Of a stretch of DNA of 64,000 nt, positions 8,887-18,618 are shown one piece after another; positions within the stretch are counted from its first letter, which is position 1; the number at the start of each line of letters is the position of its first letter. The notes below the pieces were generated by a model. The model saw only the letters and a list, made by a program, of their open reading frames with translations, ran no database searches and was not told the origin of the DNA. The position numbers and the translations under genes are program-made. The stretch spans positions 186,001 through 250,000 of the forward strand of contig NZ_VIKR01000005.1 of NCBI RefSeq assembly GCF_007004765.1. The letters are read 5' to 3'. The stretch is from Aliikangiella marina (lineage in GTDB: Bacteria > Pseudomonadota > Gammaproteobacteria > Enterobacterales > Kangiellaceae).

Positions 8887-10364
8887 TGCGGCTGCTCCTC
8901 ATTTGCATCGATTGGTTGGGTGGCATCTAACCACTGATAAAGTCTATCCTGATTGATACGCTCAATTTGCTTGCGCGAATCGAGTGACTTAGGTAAATCC
9001 ATCACAATGTTAGTATCGCGCAGCGTATTCAGTTCAGCTAATAGATTAGTTGCGAGCTCATCTTTTTGAAAAAAAGTTTCAATCCATTCTATCGCATTAT
9101 CAATTTTTGTCAGATATAAACCTGGCTCAGATCGGAGGACAGCGACTTGTGATTGTTGTAATGCTAGTTGTAAGTTGGCATTGAGCAAACCGCGCTGTTC
9201 GAGGGTCATCAACGGCATACGTGGTTCACTGTGATCTTTAATCGTGACAAAGTCATCGAGAAATTGTTGATAAAAATTCGACCAACTTAATGATTCGCGA
9301 TTTTCGCCTTCGGCTGATTGTTTTTCTTCGACGGGTTTAAATTCAAGCGCAATAAGGCTGAGAGAAGGAATCTGGCCACTAATTGCATCAAGCTGAACGG
9401 CGATACCACTGATGTCAGGGGCGATCACTAGCTGGAGGTTCGCGATGTCTTGCGCGATCGATTGGCGTAACTCAATCAGACTGTTATCTCCGATATCTTT
9501 AACTTTTTCGTCAGCGGCTTTAAGCAAACCGATTGCCGTCCGTTTATCACCTTCTAGCGTGATTTTAAATTCAGCCAGTTTAATGAGATATTCAGCTTCA
9601 GCGAGTAACCAATCTTGATGGCGACGCCCTGACAGATCTTTTAGCCTTTCTTGGGTAATGGTAAGTGAATCTCTTAATTGCTGAATTAATTGTTGTTGTT
9701 GATTAACGATCTGTTGATTTTGATTGGCCGTCGCGAGACTCGACTTTGCGATCTGGGCGCTTTCTTGATTTGCGGCAAGCTGTTGAGTAACTTGATTATT
9801 GATTTTGGTTTGTAGTTCTTGCCAATTTTGTTGCATCAAAAACTGCTGGTAAGCCGCCCAGCCGACACCGCCAAGCGTAAGTAATGCAAGAATGATTGCC
9901 ACAATCGAATAAATAGGGCGTTTTTTACTTGGACGGTGAGTCTCCATTTTTGGCATTGATTTATTGTCAAAAATCGGTTGTTGGGTTTTTTCTTCTGCGG
10001 GCTTTTCATCAGATAACTTCATGATACTTTCATTGCCACTATTCGAATGATTGTTTTTATCAATCTCATTGTCATCTTTGTCATTTTTAGTGTTGATGTT
10101 TTTAATATTACTCGGTTTACCGCTATGATCATCGGAATTTTTGCGATTGACAGCTTCAGGCGTCTGACTATCTACAGTCGAGTTGTCTGTTTGTTTCTTT
10201 TTACTGTCAGGTTTGAGGGAACTAGCATCTGTTGAATGAACTTGATCAGTCGATTCTCCGTGCGGTGAATGTTTGCTGTCAGTTTGGTTTGAATCCCTAT
10301 GTTGAGATTGACCCTTTGATTGGTCTTCAGTCGGTTTTGAGGAGTCCTTGGGATCATCGCTCAT
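8883..10364 (-). CDS. hemX: HemX-type membrane protein with long disordered N-terminus
   Basis: A 493-residue HemX family protein. Members are annotated as putative uroporphyrinogen-III C-methyltransferase, but the methyltransferase fold is not present, so the name is historical. The first ~145 residues are extremely hydrophilic (Ser, Asn, Asp, Lys and Gln rich, e.g. NIKNINTKNDKDDNEIDK), followed by one transmembrane span (YSIVAIILALLTLGGVGWAA), a Gln-rich coiled coil (about 180-245) and the conserved helical periplasmic part. It starts 6 bases after the hemD stop and overlaps hemY by 4 bases. Confidence 0.88.
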   Translation of the reverse strand: MSDDPKDSSKPTEDQSKGQSQHRDSNQTDSKHSPHGESTDQVHSTDASSLKPDSKKKQTDNSTVDSQTPEAVNRKNSDDHSGKPSNIKNINTKNDKDDNEIDKNNHSNSGNESIMKLSDEKPAEEKTQQPIFDNKSMPKMETHRPSKKRPIYSIVAIILALLTLGGVGWAAYQQFLMQQNWQELQTKINNQVTQQLAANQESAQIAKSSLATANQNQQIVNQQQQLIQQLRDSLTITQERLKDLSGRRHQDWLLAEAEYLIKLAEFKITLEGDKRTAIGLLKAADEKVKDIGDNSLIELRQSIAQDIANLQLVIAPDISGIAVQLDAISGQIPSLSLIALEFKPVEEKQSAEGENRESLSWSNFYQQFLDDFVTIKDHSEPRMPLMTLEQRGLLNANLQLALQQSQVAVLRSEPGLYLTKIDNAIEWIETFFQKDELATNLLAELNTLRDTNIVMDLPKSLDSRKQIERINQDRLYQWLDATQPIDANEEQPQ

Positions 10365-10370
10365 TTTCTG

Positions 10371-11141
10371 CTATTCCTGATTGTAAAAAAGGTTTTTCAC
10401 ACATTGTACCAGTTGTTCTTCTGCGGCGCCTGCTGATTGGCTAACAATTATAAACCCTTTTTGTAATGCAAGTTCTGCTAGTCGCTCACTGGTGATGATA
10501 ATTTTGGTGTGGTGCTCTGCATTGTCAGACAAGCCAAGGATTCGATGCAGGTTATTCAAAGCTTCAGCACTGCTGATAAGCCACAACGGGCGACGCTTGG
10601 CTTTTTCTTGAATCCCTTTTTGCGCCTCAAGTGAAGGTAAACAGCGTTTATACACGTCTATTTCGGTTACCTTCGCCCCCCGCGTTAATAGCACTTCGCG
10701 TAGTAGTGCTCTCCCGCCTTCGCCCTTGATGATGAGCCATTGTTGGCCCATTACATTAGTCAACTCGGGTAAGGCCAATAAACCCTCAGCATTCATTTTT
10801 TGTGGATAAAAAGCATCTCGCGAGAGGTAATCTTTGACTGACTTTGCGGTATTTTCACCGACAGCAAAAAGCTGGCTGTCAGCGACGGTGAATTTTAGAT
10901 GCTCGAGATGGGCAAAATGCTTTACCGCATTGCTGCTGATAAAAATAACCATGTCTGGGACTATTGACTCACTCGGGACATTTTGCAAAGGCTCGATACG
11001 GATTAGCGGAAAGTGCTCGATTTGAGGTGGTTTATCCAAGCTGGCTAAAGCGTGTTGTAATTTAGCGGCCAATTCCGGGCTCTGGCCCAATGGCCGAGTG
11101 ACGACTATTGAATCGAATTCTATCGCGGCGTCTGTAGTCAC
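10371..11141 (-). CDS. hemD: Uroporphyrinogen-III synthase
   Basis: A 256-residue HemD-family enzyme that closes hydroxymethylbilane into uroporphyrinogen III. Recognisable parts are the opening VVTRPLGQSPELAAKL, the interdomain VMGQQWLIIKGEGGRALL (this GxGG-containing segment is the best conserved in the family) and the C-terminal VSQSAGAAEEQLVQCV. The start is GTG at 11141 with GGAAAG about 8 bases upstream; the length agrees with about 250 in relatives. It lies 136 bases after hemC, a larger gap than within hemD-X-Y. Confidence 0.88.
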   Translation of the reverse strand: MTTDAAIEFDSIVVTRPLGQSPELAAKLQHALASLDKPPQIEHFPLIRIEPLQNVPSESIVPDMVIFISSNAVKHFAHLEHLKFTVADSQLFAVGENTAKSVKDYLSRDAFYPQKMNAEGLLALPELTNVMGQQWLIIKGEGGRALLREVLLTRGAKVTEIDVYKRCLPSLEAQKGIQEKAKRRPLWLISSAEALNNLHRILGLSDNAEHHTKIIITSERLAELALQKGFIIVSQSAGAAEEQLVQCVKNLFYNQE

Positions 11142-11277
11142 GTCGTTTCTTTCCGATGAAGTTTTTATCAGTTTAGCAGTATTGAATACCGAACTAAATA
11201 CGCTTTATCTAGCTTGTTGTATTGGCTTATTCGTCGACAGCTCGGCAGCAAGAATGTAGGCTAAACACACTTTATGG

Positions 11278-12195
11278 TCAATGAGCGCCGATTTGTTGGA
11301 GAATTTTGTCAGCGCCCGCAGACAACAAGGATTCAGCGATCTCAATACCAAGCTTCTCAGCAGCGTCAGCATCGCCAGTGATTGAGCGTTGGATAATCGT
11401 ATTCCCGTCCAACGAACCGACGAGTGCTTCAATGGTAATTTGCTCGTTGTTTAATTGAGCGAATGCGCCGATTGGCACCTGACAACCACCTTGTAGCCGG
11501 TTATTAACGGCTCTTTCGGCAAGAACGCGAGTCGCGGTACTTGGATGATTAAGCGGAGCAAGCAATTCAAGGGTTTGCTGATCATCAAGCCGGCATTCAA
11601 TGCCAACGGCTCCTTGCCCGCCGGCAGGTAAAATAAACTCTGCCGGTATTCTCTCAGCGATCCGTTCAGGCATCTCCAGTCGAATCAGACCAGCAGAGGC
11701 AAGAATGATAGCGTCATATTGGCCTTCATCTAACTTGCCTAAACGAGTTCCGAGATTACCTCTAAGGTCGCGAATTTGAAGATCAGGTCGTTTCGCTTTA
11801 AGCTGGCATTGGCGCCGTAAACTGGAAGTGCCGACTATCGCTCCCTCTGGTAACTGATCGATGCGGTTAAATTTATTGGAAACCAATGCATCGAATGGGT
11901 CTTCTCGCTCGCAGATAACAGCCAGCCCCAATCCTTGCGGAAACACCATCGGTACATCTTTCATTGAGTGAACCGCAATATCTGCGCGGTCTTCTAGCAT
12001 AGCCACTTCAAGCTCTTTTACAAACAATCCTTTACCACCCACTTTCGCCAGTGGTGTATCAAGAATCTTATCGCCCTTGGTAGACATTGGCACCAGTTCA
12101 ACCTTGAGTCCTGGATGGAATTTTTGCAGTTCTGCTTTTACAAATTCTGCTTGCCATAATGCGAGCGGGCTTTTTCTGGTGGCAATTCTTATCAT
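11278..12195 (-). CDS. hemC: Porphobilinogen deaminase (hydroxymethylbilane synthase)
   Basis: A 305-residue enzyme that polymerises four porphobilinogens. Clear signatures are [16 protein letters not shown] at the N-terminus, [31 protein letters not shown], and the dipyrromethane-cofactor cysteine in GGCQVPIG (Cys238). It heads the hemC-hemD-hemX-hemY cluster. The upstream DUF3135 gene is on the same strand, 138 bases away. Confidence 0.97.
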   Translation of the reverse strand: MIRIATRKSPLALWQAEFVKAELQKFHPGLKVELVPMSTKGDKILDTPLAKVGGKGLFVKELEVAMLEDRADIAVHSMKDVPMVFPQGLGLAVICEREDPFDALVSNKFNRIDQLPEGAIVGTSSLRRQCQLKAKRPDLQIRDLRGNLGTRLGKLDEGQYDAIILASAGLIRLEMPERIAERIPAEFILPAGGQGAVGIECRLDDQQTLELLAPLNHPSTATRVLAERAVNNRLQGGCQVPIGAFAQLNNEQITIEALVGSLDGNTIIQRSITGDADAAEKLGIEIAESLLSAGADKILQQIGAH

Positions 12196-12333
12196 GAAGA
12201 AAACTCATTAATAAACAACTGGCGCAATTCTATCATTAGCCTATCGGTTGGGAAATGATAAAGATCAGATAGTCTCTAGCGCTGCTTTAGGGAAAAGAAA
12301 TCACGCCAAGTATCATGGATCGAAATTAATTAT

Positions 12334-12711
12334 TTAGCGGCGGCGAAACTCAAGTAATCGCGCGGTACGAGGCTGTTCAAATTTTCTGACTGGATAATCA
12401 ACTTGCACGTCGAACTCATTGAGTAATTGATGCAGTTGGTAAAAACTATCCCACATCATTTTAGTAATATCGACACAAGATTTGATAGGGTTGTTTGATT
12501 TTTCTCGAATGGCGTCAACTTGAAAAACTAAGCCACGCATTCTGCGCTTGTTTCTTTCGGAGGTCATTTCGATGACTTTTTCCATGTAAAGTCGTCGCGT
12601 TAATTCAAATTTTTGAGGGTCAGTTTCGTGCAGAGTTTTCCATTTATCAAAATCGAACCTTTCGCGAAGTATGCTATTCGACTCTAAATCCTTGTTACCG
12701 CTTAGCTGCAT
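12334..12711 (-). CDS. DUF3135 domain protein
   Basis: A 125-residue cytoplasmic protein with the DUF3135 pattern: FDFDKWKTLHETDPQKFE, then ERNKRRMRGLVFQVDAIREK, then NPIKSCVDITKMMWDSFYQL. Function unknown. I placed the start at the ATG at 12711, preceded by GAGG 7 bases upstream, rather than at a TTG 21 bases earlier. It lies directly upstream of hemC. The C-terminus is basic (ARLLEFRRR). Confidence 0.8.
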   Translation of the reverse strand: MQLSGNKDLESNSILRERFDFDKWKTLHETDPQKFELTRRLYMEKVIEMTSERNKRRMRGLVFQVDAIREKSNNPIKSCVDITKMMWDSFYQLHQLLNEFDVQVDYPVRKFEQPRTARLLEFRRR

Positions 12712-13082
12712 AGTCGGGCCTCTCGTTCTCAAAAACTAAGCCTGCTTCATTGAAAAATGAAGTCAAGAGACATTGGTTAAATATCATCCTATCAGAAATA
12801 ATATTGGAGTGAAATTGAATAAACATTCCGGATGTTACTGAATATTTTTTCCTGCAAGCGCTTCTTAGTTAGGCTATTTTTAAAAAGAATCTCAAAAAAT
12901 CAGCTAACCATTTGATAACTAGTATATTCTTTTGTAATCCAAATCGAGTGAGTCGGCGTCAAAATTAATAACTAATTAGCATAACTATTGCAAAACCAAA
13001 AATAAATGATTCTATCAACTTAGTGAGTAAAACCAGAAAAAAACATTAAAAAACACCAACAGACACTAAAAAGGCCGACTTA
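12712..13082. other. Divergent intergenic region, 371 bases
   Basis: Very AT-rich, with no supportable gene. A 7-bp stem with GAAA loop lies at 12745-12762, too far upstream to bear on the DUF3135 ribosome site. It must contain promoters for DUF3135 and for the acetyltransferase; none is clear enough to name. Confidence 0.4.
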
Positions 13083-13592
13083 ATGAATATCAGAGATATC
13101 TATCGCAACGAATACTTAGCGCTTGGGCAACTGATGGCAGATGTTTATGCCAATCTTGAAGACTTCCCCTCTAAAGAAGAGCAACCGGAGTATTATCAGA
13201 TGTTACTTGATATCGGTAAATTCTCTGAACAAGAAAATACTCGAGTTATTGTCGCGAAAGATGATGAAAATAATTTACTGGGTGGTTTGGTGTATTTCAG
13301 TGATATGGCCCATTATGGTTCAGGCGGTGAAGCGCCAAAAGTAAAAAATGCATCAGGTATTCGTCTGCTCGGTGTTGGCGAAAATGCACGAGGACAAGGC
13401 GTTGGTAAAGCCTTAACTGATTATTGTATCCAACAAGCTAAAGCGGATGGAAATCAGCAAGTAATTTTACATACAACGCAAGCAATGGACATTGCTTGGA
13501 AAATGTACGAGGGGCTTGGTTTTATTCGATCAGCTGATCTCGATTTTCGTCAAAAAGATTTACCCGTTTATGGGTTCCGATTAGCTATCTAA
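13083..13592 (+). CDS. GNAT family N-acetyltransferase
   Basis: A 169-residue GNAT enzyme. The acetyl-CoA loop is GENARGQGVGKALTDYCIQQA (the RxxGxG pattern), preceded by the strand IRLLGV and followed by the motif B region MYEGLGFIR. The acceptor is unknown. Its stop lies 2 bases from the stop of the convergent transporter gene, leaving no room for an intergenic terminator. Confidence 0.9.
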   Translation: MNIRDIYRNEYLALGQLMADVYANLEDFPSKEEQPEYYQMLLDIGKFSEQENTRVIVAKDDENNLLGGLVYFSDMAHYGSGGEAPKVKNASGIRLLGVGENARGQGVGKALTDYCIQQAKADGNQQVILHTTQAMDIAWKMYEGLGFIRSADLDFRQKDLPVYGFRLAI

Positions 13593-13594
13593 TT

Positions 13595-14911
13595 TTAATA
13601 TAAAAAGTAGATTAGCGTACCGATTAACAATCCACTCCAAATAAATACGACGGTACAAAAACCCATGATCTGGCGAATATTTAAACCCGCGATACCAAGC
13701 AGCGGCAATGCCCAAAAAGGCTGAATCATATTGGTCCAAGCATCACCCCAGGCAACTGACATCGCGGCATTTTTAACGGGTACTGCAAGTTCTTGTGCCG
13801 CTGGAATAACGATGGGGGCTTGTACTGCCCACTGACCACCGCCAGATGGAACGAAGAAATTTACGATTCCGGCGCTAATAAATGTTAAAACAGGGAAAGA
13901 GTCTTGAGTTGATATTTCGACAAACCAGTTACTGACTGAATCGGCTAAACCAGATTCTACCATCATTCCCATTAGGCCTGCGTAGATTGGAAATTGTAGA
14001 ATAATTCCACTTGCCCCGGAGACTGCTTTTTTTAAAGCGGCTAAATAATTAAATGGATTTCCATGCATTAATAATCCCAGCGTTAGTAAGCACAAGTTAA
14101 TGATGTTTAAATTGAGTCCATTACCTGCTGAAAAATAATTAAATAAATAAAGCCCGCACATGGCTGCAAGTAATAATGTGATTACTGGACTATGTTCTAG
14201 TTTTTCGGCTGGCGATAACTCGTGATGGTCCCGCTTAGCGACTTCATCTTTTTGATAATCCAATTCGATAATATTATCTTTTGGCATCATTAAAAAATTG
14301 ATAACAGGCAAGGTTATGAGTAACGCAAGCACAATAATGAGATTTTCTACGGCGAAAATTGTTTGCGAAACAGCGATGATTTCACCATTCAAAAGGGCGT
14401 TGAGAGAGTCTTGGTTGGTGGACGCGATTTTCAGTGGGATAGAGCCTGATAAACCGCCATGCCATACTAAAAATCCGCTGTAGGCTGATGCAATTAACAA
14501 AGGAAAATGGACTTGTTTCACTTTGTAGGCGACTTCTCTGGCCACTAAAGCGCCGACCACTAATCCAAATCCCCAATTAATCCATGCGGCAAGTATTGCA
14601 ACAATCGTAACTAGTACAACACCTTGAGCTGGTGTTGTTGCTAGTGAAGCAATCTTTTGTAGAAATACGCTGACTGGTTTGCTCATCGCTAGAATATGGC
14701 CTAGGACAAGAATTAAAACCATTTGCATCGAAAAAGTGAGTAACTTCCAGAAACCGTTACCCCAGTGATCAGCCATTTGAATTAGAGATTGATTTTGAAA
14801 AAACATTCCACAGAGAAAAACGATGGCTGAGAGTATGACTGCAAACAAGAATGCGTCCGGTAACCAACGTTGCATAACTCGACTAAAGAAATCAGCACTC
14901 GCTTTGATCAT
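13595..14911 (-). CDS. Short-chain fatty acid transporter, AtoE family
   Basis: A 438-residue permease with about 12 membrane spans, of the short-chain fatty acid:H+ symporter family (AtoE type). Typical segments are LPDAFLFAVILSAIVFLCGM at the N-terminus, WINWGFGLVVGALVARE, and VPSGGGQWAVQAPIVIPAA followed by WGDAWTNMIQPFWALPLLG, where conserved Gly, Trp and Asp residues occur. It probably takes up acetoacetate, butyrate or similar acids. No ato catabolic genes lie beside it, so it stands alone. Confidence 0.9.
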   Translation of the reverse strand: MIKASADFFSRVMQRWLPDAFLFAVILSAIVFLCGMFFQNQSLIQMADHWGNGFWKLLTFSMQMVLILVLGHILAMSKPVSVFLQKIASLATTPAQGVVLVTIVAILAAWINWGFGLVVGALVAREVAYKVKQVHFPLLIASAYSGFLVWHGGLSGSIPLKIASTNQDSLNALLNGEIIAVSQTIFAVENLIIVLALLITLPVINFLMMPKDNIIELDYQKDEVAKRDHHELSPAEKLEHSPVITLLLAAMCGLYLFNYFSAGNGLNLNIINLCLLTLGLLMHGNPFNYLAALKKAVSGASGIILQFPIYAGLMGMMVESGLADSVSNWFVEISTQDSFPVLTFISAGIVNFFVPSGGGQWAVQAPIVIPAAQELAVPVKNAAMSVAWGDAWTNMIQPFWALPLLGIAGLNIRQIMGFCTVVFIWSGLLIGTLIYFLY

Positions 14912-14965
14912 TTTTTCTTCTCCGTAAAGATATGTTGACTTATTGTTTAGTTAAAATCTTTATCT

Positions 14966-15724
14966 TTATTCTAAATCTTGGACTGTCTTGTTTTGTAAGT
15001 AGTCAACTATTTCTAAAACTTTATCATGCAAACATTGTGAAGCGTAACTTAGGTTTTTTATAAATTCAGATTCGGATTTATTATCGTGGTCAACTAAATT
15101 AGTAATCGATTTTAATGCCATCATTGGAATATTGAATAACATCGCAACCCACGCGATACCAGCAGCCTCCATCTCTTTGGCGACGGCGTTGTGCTCGTCG
15201 ATAACTAAAATATCTTTGTCACTTTTTTCTAAAGAAGAGCCGGTTGAAATAATACCCGTTTTCAAGTGTAAGTTTTTGGCTAGTCGGCTCACCTTTGCCG
15301 CTGGGTATTTACCTATCGAAGAATCATGGTAACCTTTAATCGGTACATGTCTGTCGTGGTAAACGAAGTGTTCTTCGCTGACATAAATTGTTCCAATATC
15401 AGCACCTCGACTGGCGAAACCCCCTGCCGTTCCAGCAGAAATAATAAGATCGGGTTGTAATTGTGTGATCGATTCATAGGCCATTAGCGTTGCTGCTTCA
15501 CTACCGATATTATCGACTTGATGACGGTCGTCGATGCCTGCAATAACCAGTGAAACATTGATCCGACCAATTTGATTCTGATAGCACCTCATCGGTAGTT
15601 GTACATGTAAGGCACCTAAGTTCTCTTTGAGTTCAAGCGATTTTATTATAGGCTGCGCTTCATCACGCATGGCCATAAGAATGACCAAGTTGTTGATAGG
15701 CTTTAGTTCATCGCTAGTAATCAA
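14966..15724 (-). CDS. MTA/SAH nucleosidase-like phosphorylase-superfamily enzyme
   Basis: A 252-residue PNP/UDP-family nucleosidase. It has the VILMAMRDEAQPI opening, DLIISAGTAGGFA (the GTAGG base/ribose loop), VAKEMEAAGIAWVA (the ribose-binding MEAA pattern) and ALKSITNLVD with the catalytic Asp region. The best guess is 5'-methylthioadenosine/S-adenosylhomocysteine nucleosidase, which frees adenine. It is followed upstream in the same direction by a hypoxanthine phosphoribosyltransferase 31 bases away, which fits purine salvage. Confidence 0.85.
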   Translation of the reverse strand: MITSDELKPINNLVILMAMRDEAQPIIKSLELKENLGALHVQLPMRCYQNQIGRINVSLVIAGIDDRHQVDNIGSEAATLMAYESITQLQPDLIISAGTAGGFASRGADIGTIYVSEEHFVYHDRHVPIKGYHDSSIGKYPAAKVSRLAKNLHLKTGIISTGSSLEKSDKDILVIDEHNAVAKEMEAAGIAWVAMLFNIPMMALKSITNLVDHDNKSESEFIKNLSYASQCLHDKVLEIVDYLQNKTVQDLE

Positions 15725-15755
15725 TGGTATTCTCTGCTGGTTATTGTGTATTTAG

Positions 15756-16316
15756 TTACTCGTTTAATAGGTAGATAGCATCGCAGTTTCGCCAATAATG
15801 ATTGTAATCCATACCGGCACCAAACGAGTATTGATCGGGGCCTTGAAGTTCGCAGTAATCAGGTTTCATATTTTTGAAGGCTTTTCTATCATGTAGTTTT
15901 TCAATCAATACTAACGTTTTTACTGAAAGTGCACCCATCGACTCACAAGCGGCAACGATACCTTGCAGGGTAAAGCCTTCATCTAAAATGTCGTCGACTA
16001 CGATGACATGTCTTCCGCTCAGGTCCATTTGCGGCTTAGCGCGCCATTCGATTTCACCACCGGTGGTTGCGCCTCGATAACGGGTTGCGTGACAATAATC
16101 GATTTGTATTGGAAAATTCAACAAAGGTAAAATCTTGCCTGCGAATATCAAACCACCATTCATGACCACCAAGAAAATCGGGTTCTTTTCTGCGTAATCA
16201 CTGGTCAATTGAGACTGAAGTTTGGCTAATGCTTCATCAATCACTTCTTTAGAATGTAATAAGGTTGCATTGCTTTTAATTTGATTGAGTTCGTTTATTT
16301 TGTCCATCGTTTCCAT
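15756..16316 (-). CDS. Hypoxanthine-guanine phosphoribosyltransferase
   Basis: A 186-residue type I phosphoribosyltransferase. The PRPP loop VIVVDDILDEGFTLQGI is intact and the N-terminal half has FLVVMNGGLIFAGKILP as in HGPRTases. It converts hypoxanthine or guanine with PRPP into IMP or GMP in the cytoplasm. Located between yheV and the nucleosidase on the same strand, with gaps of 13 and 31 bases, so an operon yheS-yheV-hpt-nucleosidase is likely. It belongs to the shorter branch often annotated as hypoxanthine-guanine PRTase in gammaproteobacteria. Confidence 0.9.
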   Translation of the reverse strand: METMDKINELNQIKSNATLLHSKEVIDEALAKLQSQLTSDYAEKNPIFLVVMNGGLIFAGKILPLLNFPIQIDYCHATRYRGATTGGEIEWRAKPQMDLSGRHVIVVDDILDEGFTLQGIVAACESMGALSVKTLVLIEKLHDRKAFKNMKPDYCELQGPDQYSFGAGMDYNHYWRNCDAIYLLNE

Positions 16317-16329
16317 GATTCAAACTACG

Positions 16330-16560
16330 TTAGTCTTTCAATTGGTTGACACGAATGATATTAGATATTTCGACTTTTTTGGGGGCCGTTTTGACTTTGG
16401 GTGATTCAGCCTGATTCGATTTATCTCTCTCTTCGGCGGTTTGCGTAAAGCCACACTCGACACATTCTATACTTTGATCGACACTATCCACGAGTAGTGA
16501 GTCGAGCTCATTACAACTTGGACAACTTGCGCCGGCAATAAATCGTTGGGTCTTTCTCAT
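16330..16560 (-). CDS. yheV: YheV family putative zinc-ribbon protein
   Basis: A 76-residue protein. The N-terminal half is a four-cysteine ribbon (CPSC and CVEC spaced 20 residues) preceded by KTQRFIAGA, which matches the YheV family. The C-terminal tail is charged and Lys-rich. Function unknown. It lies 25 bases downstream of yheS; in enterobacteria the same two genes flank kefB. Confidence 0.85.
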   Translation of the reverse strand: MRKTQRFIAGASCPSCNELDSLLVDSVDQSIECVECGFTQTAEERDKSNQAESPKVKTAPKKVEISNIIRVNQLKD

Positions 16561-16585
16561 CGTATTCTCTTATAGGTTAACTCGC

Positions 16586-18481
16586 TCATTCGCTAAATCC
16601 TTCTATTTTTTCTGATAAATCTAACCACTCTTCTTCAAGTTGTTCGAGTTCCATCTTAACTTGGTTAGATCGATCAACGGTCTGAGTCATTTTTTCTTTA
16701 TTAGCATCATTGTAGAGCTCATTGTCGGCTAATAATTCTTCAAGCGCTTGGCTTTCATTTTGTAGTTTGGTAATGAGTAGATCAACTTTTTTAAGTCGAT
16801 TAGTCAGTGGTGCTTTTTGTTGGCGAAGTTCAGCCTGTAATCGTTTTTGTTCCTTTTTAGCTTGGGCAGAATTATTTTTCTCTTTGACATCTGCTTTAGC
16901 CGCCGCACCCCATCGGTTTTCGTTTAGCCACTTCTGATAGTCTTGTAAATCGCCATTAAATGGATTGACTTTGCCATCATTGACTAACCAAAACTCATCA
17001 ACCACACTTTCCATTAAATTTTTATCATGGGCGACTAATAACACAGCACCGTCGTAATCTTGAAGTGCTAGCGCCAAAGCTTCGCGCATCTCGATATCAA
17101 AATGATTGGTAGGTTCGTCTAGAAGTAGTAAGTTGGGTTTTCGCCAAGTAATCATGGCTAGCACAAGGCGAGCTTTCTCTCCACCGGAAAAACCGGCTAC
17201 TTTATCTTGTGTTTTATCGCCATGAAACGCAAAGCCACCTAAAAAGTTCCTTGCATCTTGTTCGCTGATATCAGTACCCAGTGATTGGATATGCCAAACC
17301 GGGGATTGATCGAGGTTGAGTTGTTCTACTTGATGCTGAGCAAAATACCCCGCAGCAAAATGTTTATTTCGATTGAGCTCTCCGCCTCTTGCCTCAAGCT
17401 CGCCACAAATCAGTTTAATAAGTGTGGACTTGCCTTCGCCGTTACGGCCTAAGAGGCCTATTCTTTGTCCGGCTAATATTCGCATGCGGATTTGATTGAT
17501 AATATTTTTATCTTCGTAACCAACATTTGCATCTTGAATATTGATCAATTCGGTGATGTTCTTGTTTATGGGGGAAAACTCGAACCCGAACTTGGTTCTA
17601 ATTTGCACGGCACTGACCCGATCCATTTTTTCCAAAGCTTTTACTCGGCTTTGCGCTTGGGTTGCTTTACTCGCCTTAGCTTTAAATCGGGTGATGAATT
17701 TCTCTAAATGCTCAATCTCTTTTTGTTGTTTTTCAAATTGAGCTTGTTGTAACACTTCCCGTTCATGTTTCTGTTTTTCAAAACTGGAGTAGTTACCGCT
17801 ATAGCAATTGATGTTTTGATTGTCGAAGTGAAGGATATGCGTTGAAAAACTATCTAAAAAATCACGGTCGTGAGAGATAGTCATCAACATTCCTTGATAT
17901 TTTCTCAAGAAATCTTGGAGCCACAAGACTGCCTCTAAGTCTAGATGGTTGGTGGGTTCATCGAGGAGTAATAATTCTGCCGGTTGAATCAGCGCTTGTG
18001 CTAAGTTAAGACGCATCCGCCATCCGCCTGATAAAGCTTTTACCGGTGAAGCCATTTGTGCTTCAGTAAAACTCAATCCTGTCAGCAATTTCGCCGCTTC
18101 AGAAGGCAATGACCAGCCATTGATTGCCTCTAATTTAGCGTGAATTTCGGCGATTCGGTGACCATCTTCCTGTTTTTCTGCATCGATCAAAGCTTGCGTT
18201 AATTGGAAATATTCTTGATGACCTGACAAGACATAATCGACAGCACTTAAGTCGCTTGCCGGCGTTTCTTGTTTAGCGGAACTAATGCGCCATTTGGGTG
18301 GAAATTCGAGGTCACCTTGCTCTGCCGCTAGCTCGTTTTTTAATAGCTGAAATACGCTAGACTTGCCACAGCCATTTTTGCCAACAATCCCGATTTTGTG
18401 GTCGGGATAGAGGGTTAAATCGACTTTATCGAGGAGCTGTTTGCTGCCTTGAAACAAGGACAACTTCTTAAAGCGGATCAT
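16586..18481 (-). CDS. yheS: ABC-F ATPase YheS
   Basis: A 631-residue soluble protein with two ABC ATPase domains and no membrane part. Walker A motifs are GKNGCGKSS (about 34-42) and GRNGEGKST (about 348-356); signatures are LSGGWRMRL and FSGGEKARL; Walker B are LLLLDEPTNHLDL and LLLLDEPTNHFDI. The interdomain linker is basic (FKAKASKATQAQSRVKALEKM), as expected of the ribosome-binding P-site tip. The C-terminal coiled coil spans about 545-625. ABC-F proteins act on translating ribosomes; the length and order match E. coli YheS rather than EttA or Uup. Confidence 0.92.
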   Translation of the reverse strand: MIRFKKLSLFQGSKQLLDKVDLTLYPDHKIGIVGKNGCGKSSVFQLLKNELAAEQGDLEFPPKWRISSAKQETPASDLSAVDYVLSGHQEYFQLTQALIDAEKQEDGHRIAEIHAKLEAINGWSLPSEAAKLLTGLSFTEAQMASPVKALSGGWRMRLNLAQALIQPAELLLLDEPTNHLDLEAVLWLQDFLRKYQGMLMTISHDRDFLDSFSTHILHFDNQNINCYSGNYSSFEKQKHEREVLQQAQFEKQQKEIEHLEKFITRFKAKASKATQAQSRVKALEKMDRVSAVQIRTKFGFEFSPINKNITELINIQDANVGYEDKNIINQIRMRILAGQRIGLLGRNGEGKSTLIKLICGELEARGGELNRNKHFAAGYFAQHQVEQLNLDQSPVWHIQSLGTDISEQDARNFLGGFAFHGDKTQDKVAGFSGGEKARLVLAMITWRKPNLLLLDEPTNHFDIEMREALALALQDYDGAVLLVAHDKNLMESVVDEFWLVNDGKVNPFNGDLQDYQKWLNENRWGAAAKADVKEKNNSAQAKKEQKRLQAELRQQKAPLTNRLKKVDLLITKLQNESQALEELLADNELYNDANKEKMTQTVDRSNQVKMELEQLEEEWLDLSEKIEGFSE

Positions 18482-18618
18482 AATTTAAACAATCAGGTCT
18501 TATTTGCCAGGGTATTTATTGATGGCGGATCATAACACACATAAAGAACATCGCACCCCAGGTAATAGTTGAGGTGCGCAATAGCGTGGTGAAAATCAGA
18601 GGTGTAGTTTGGGGAAAC

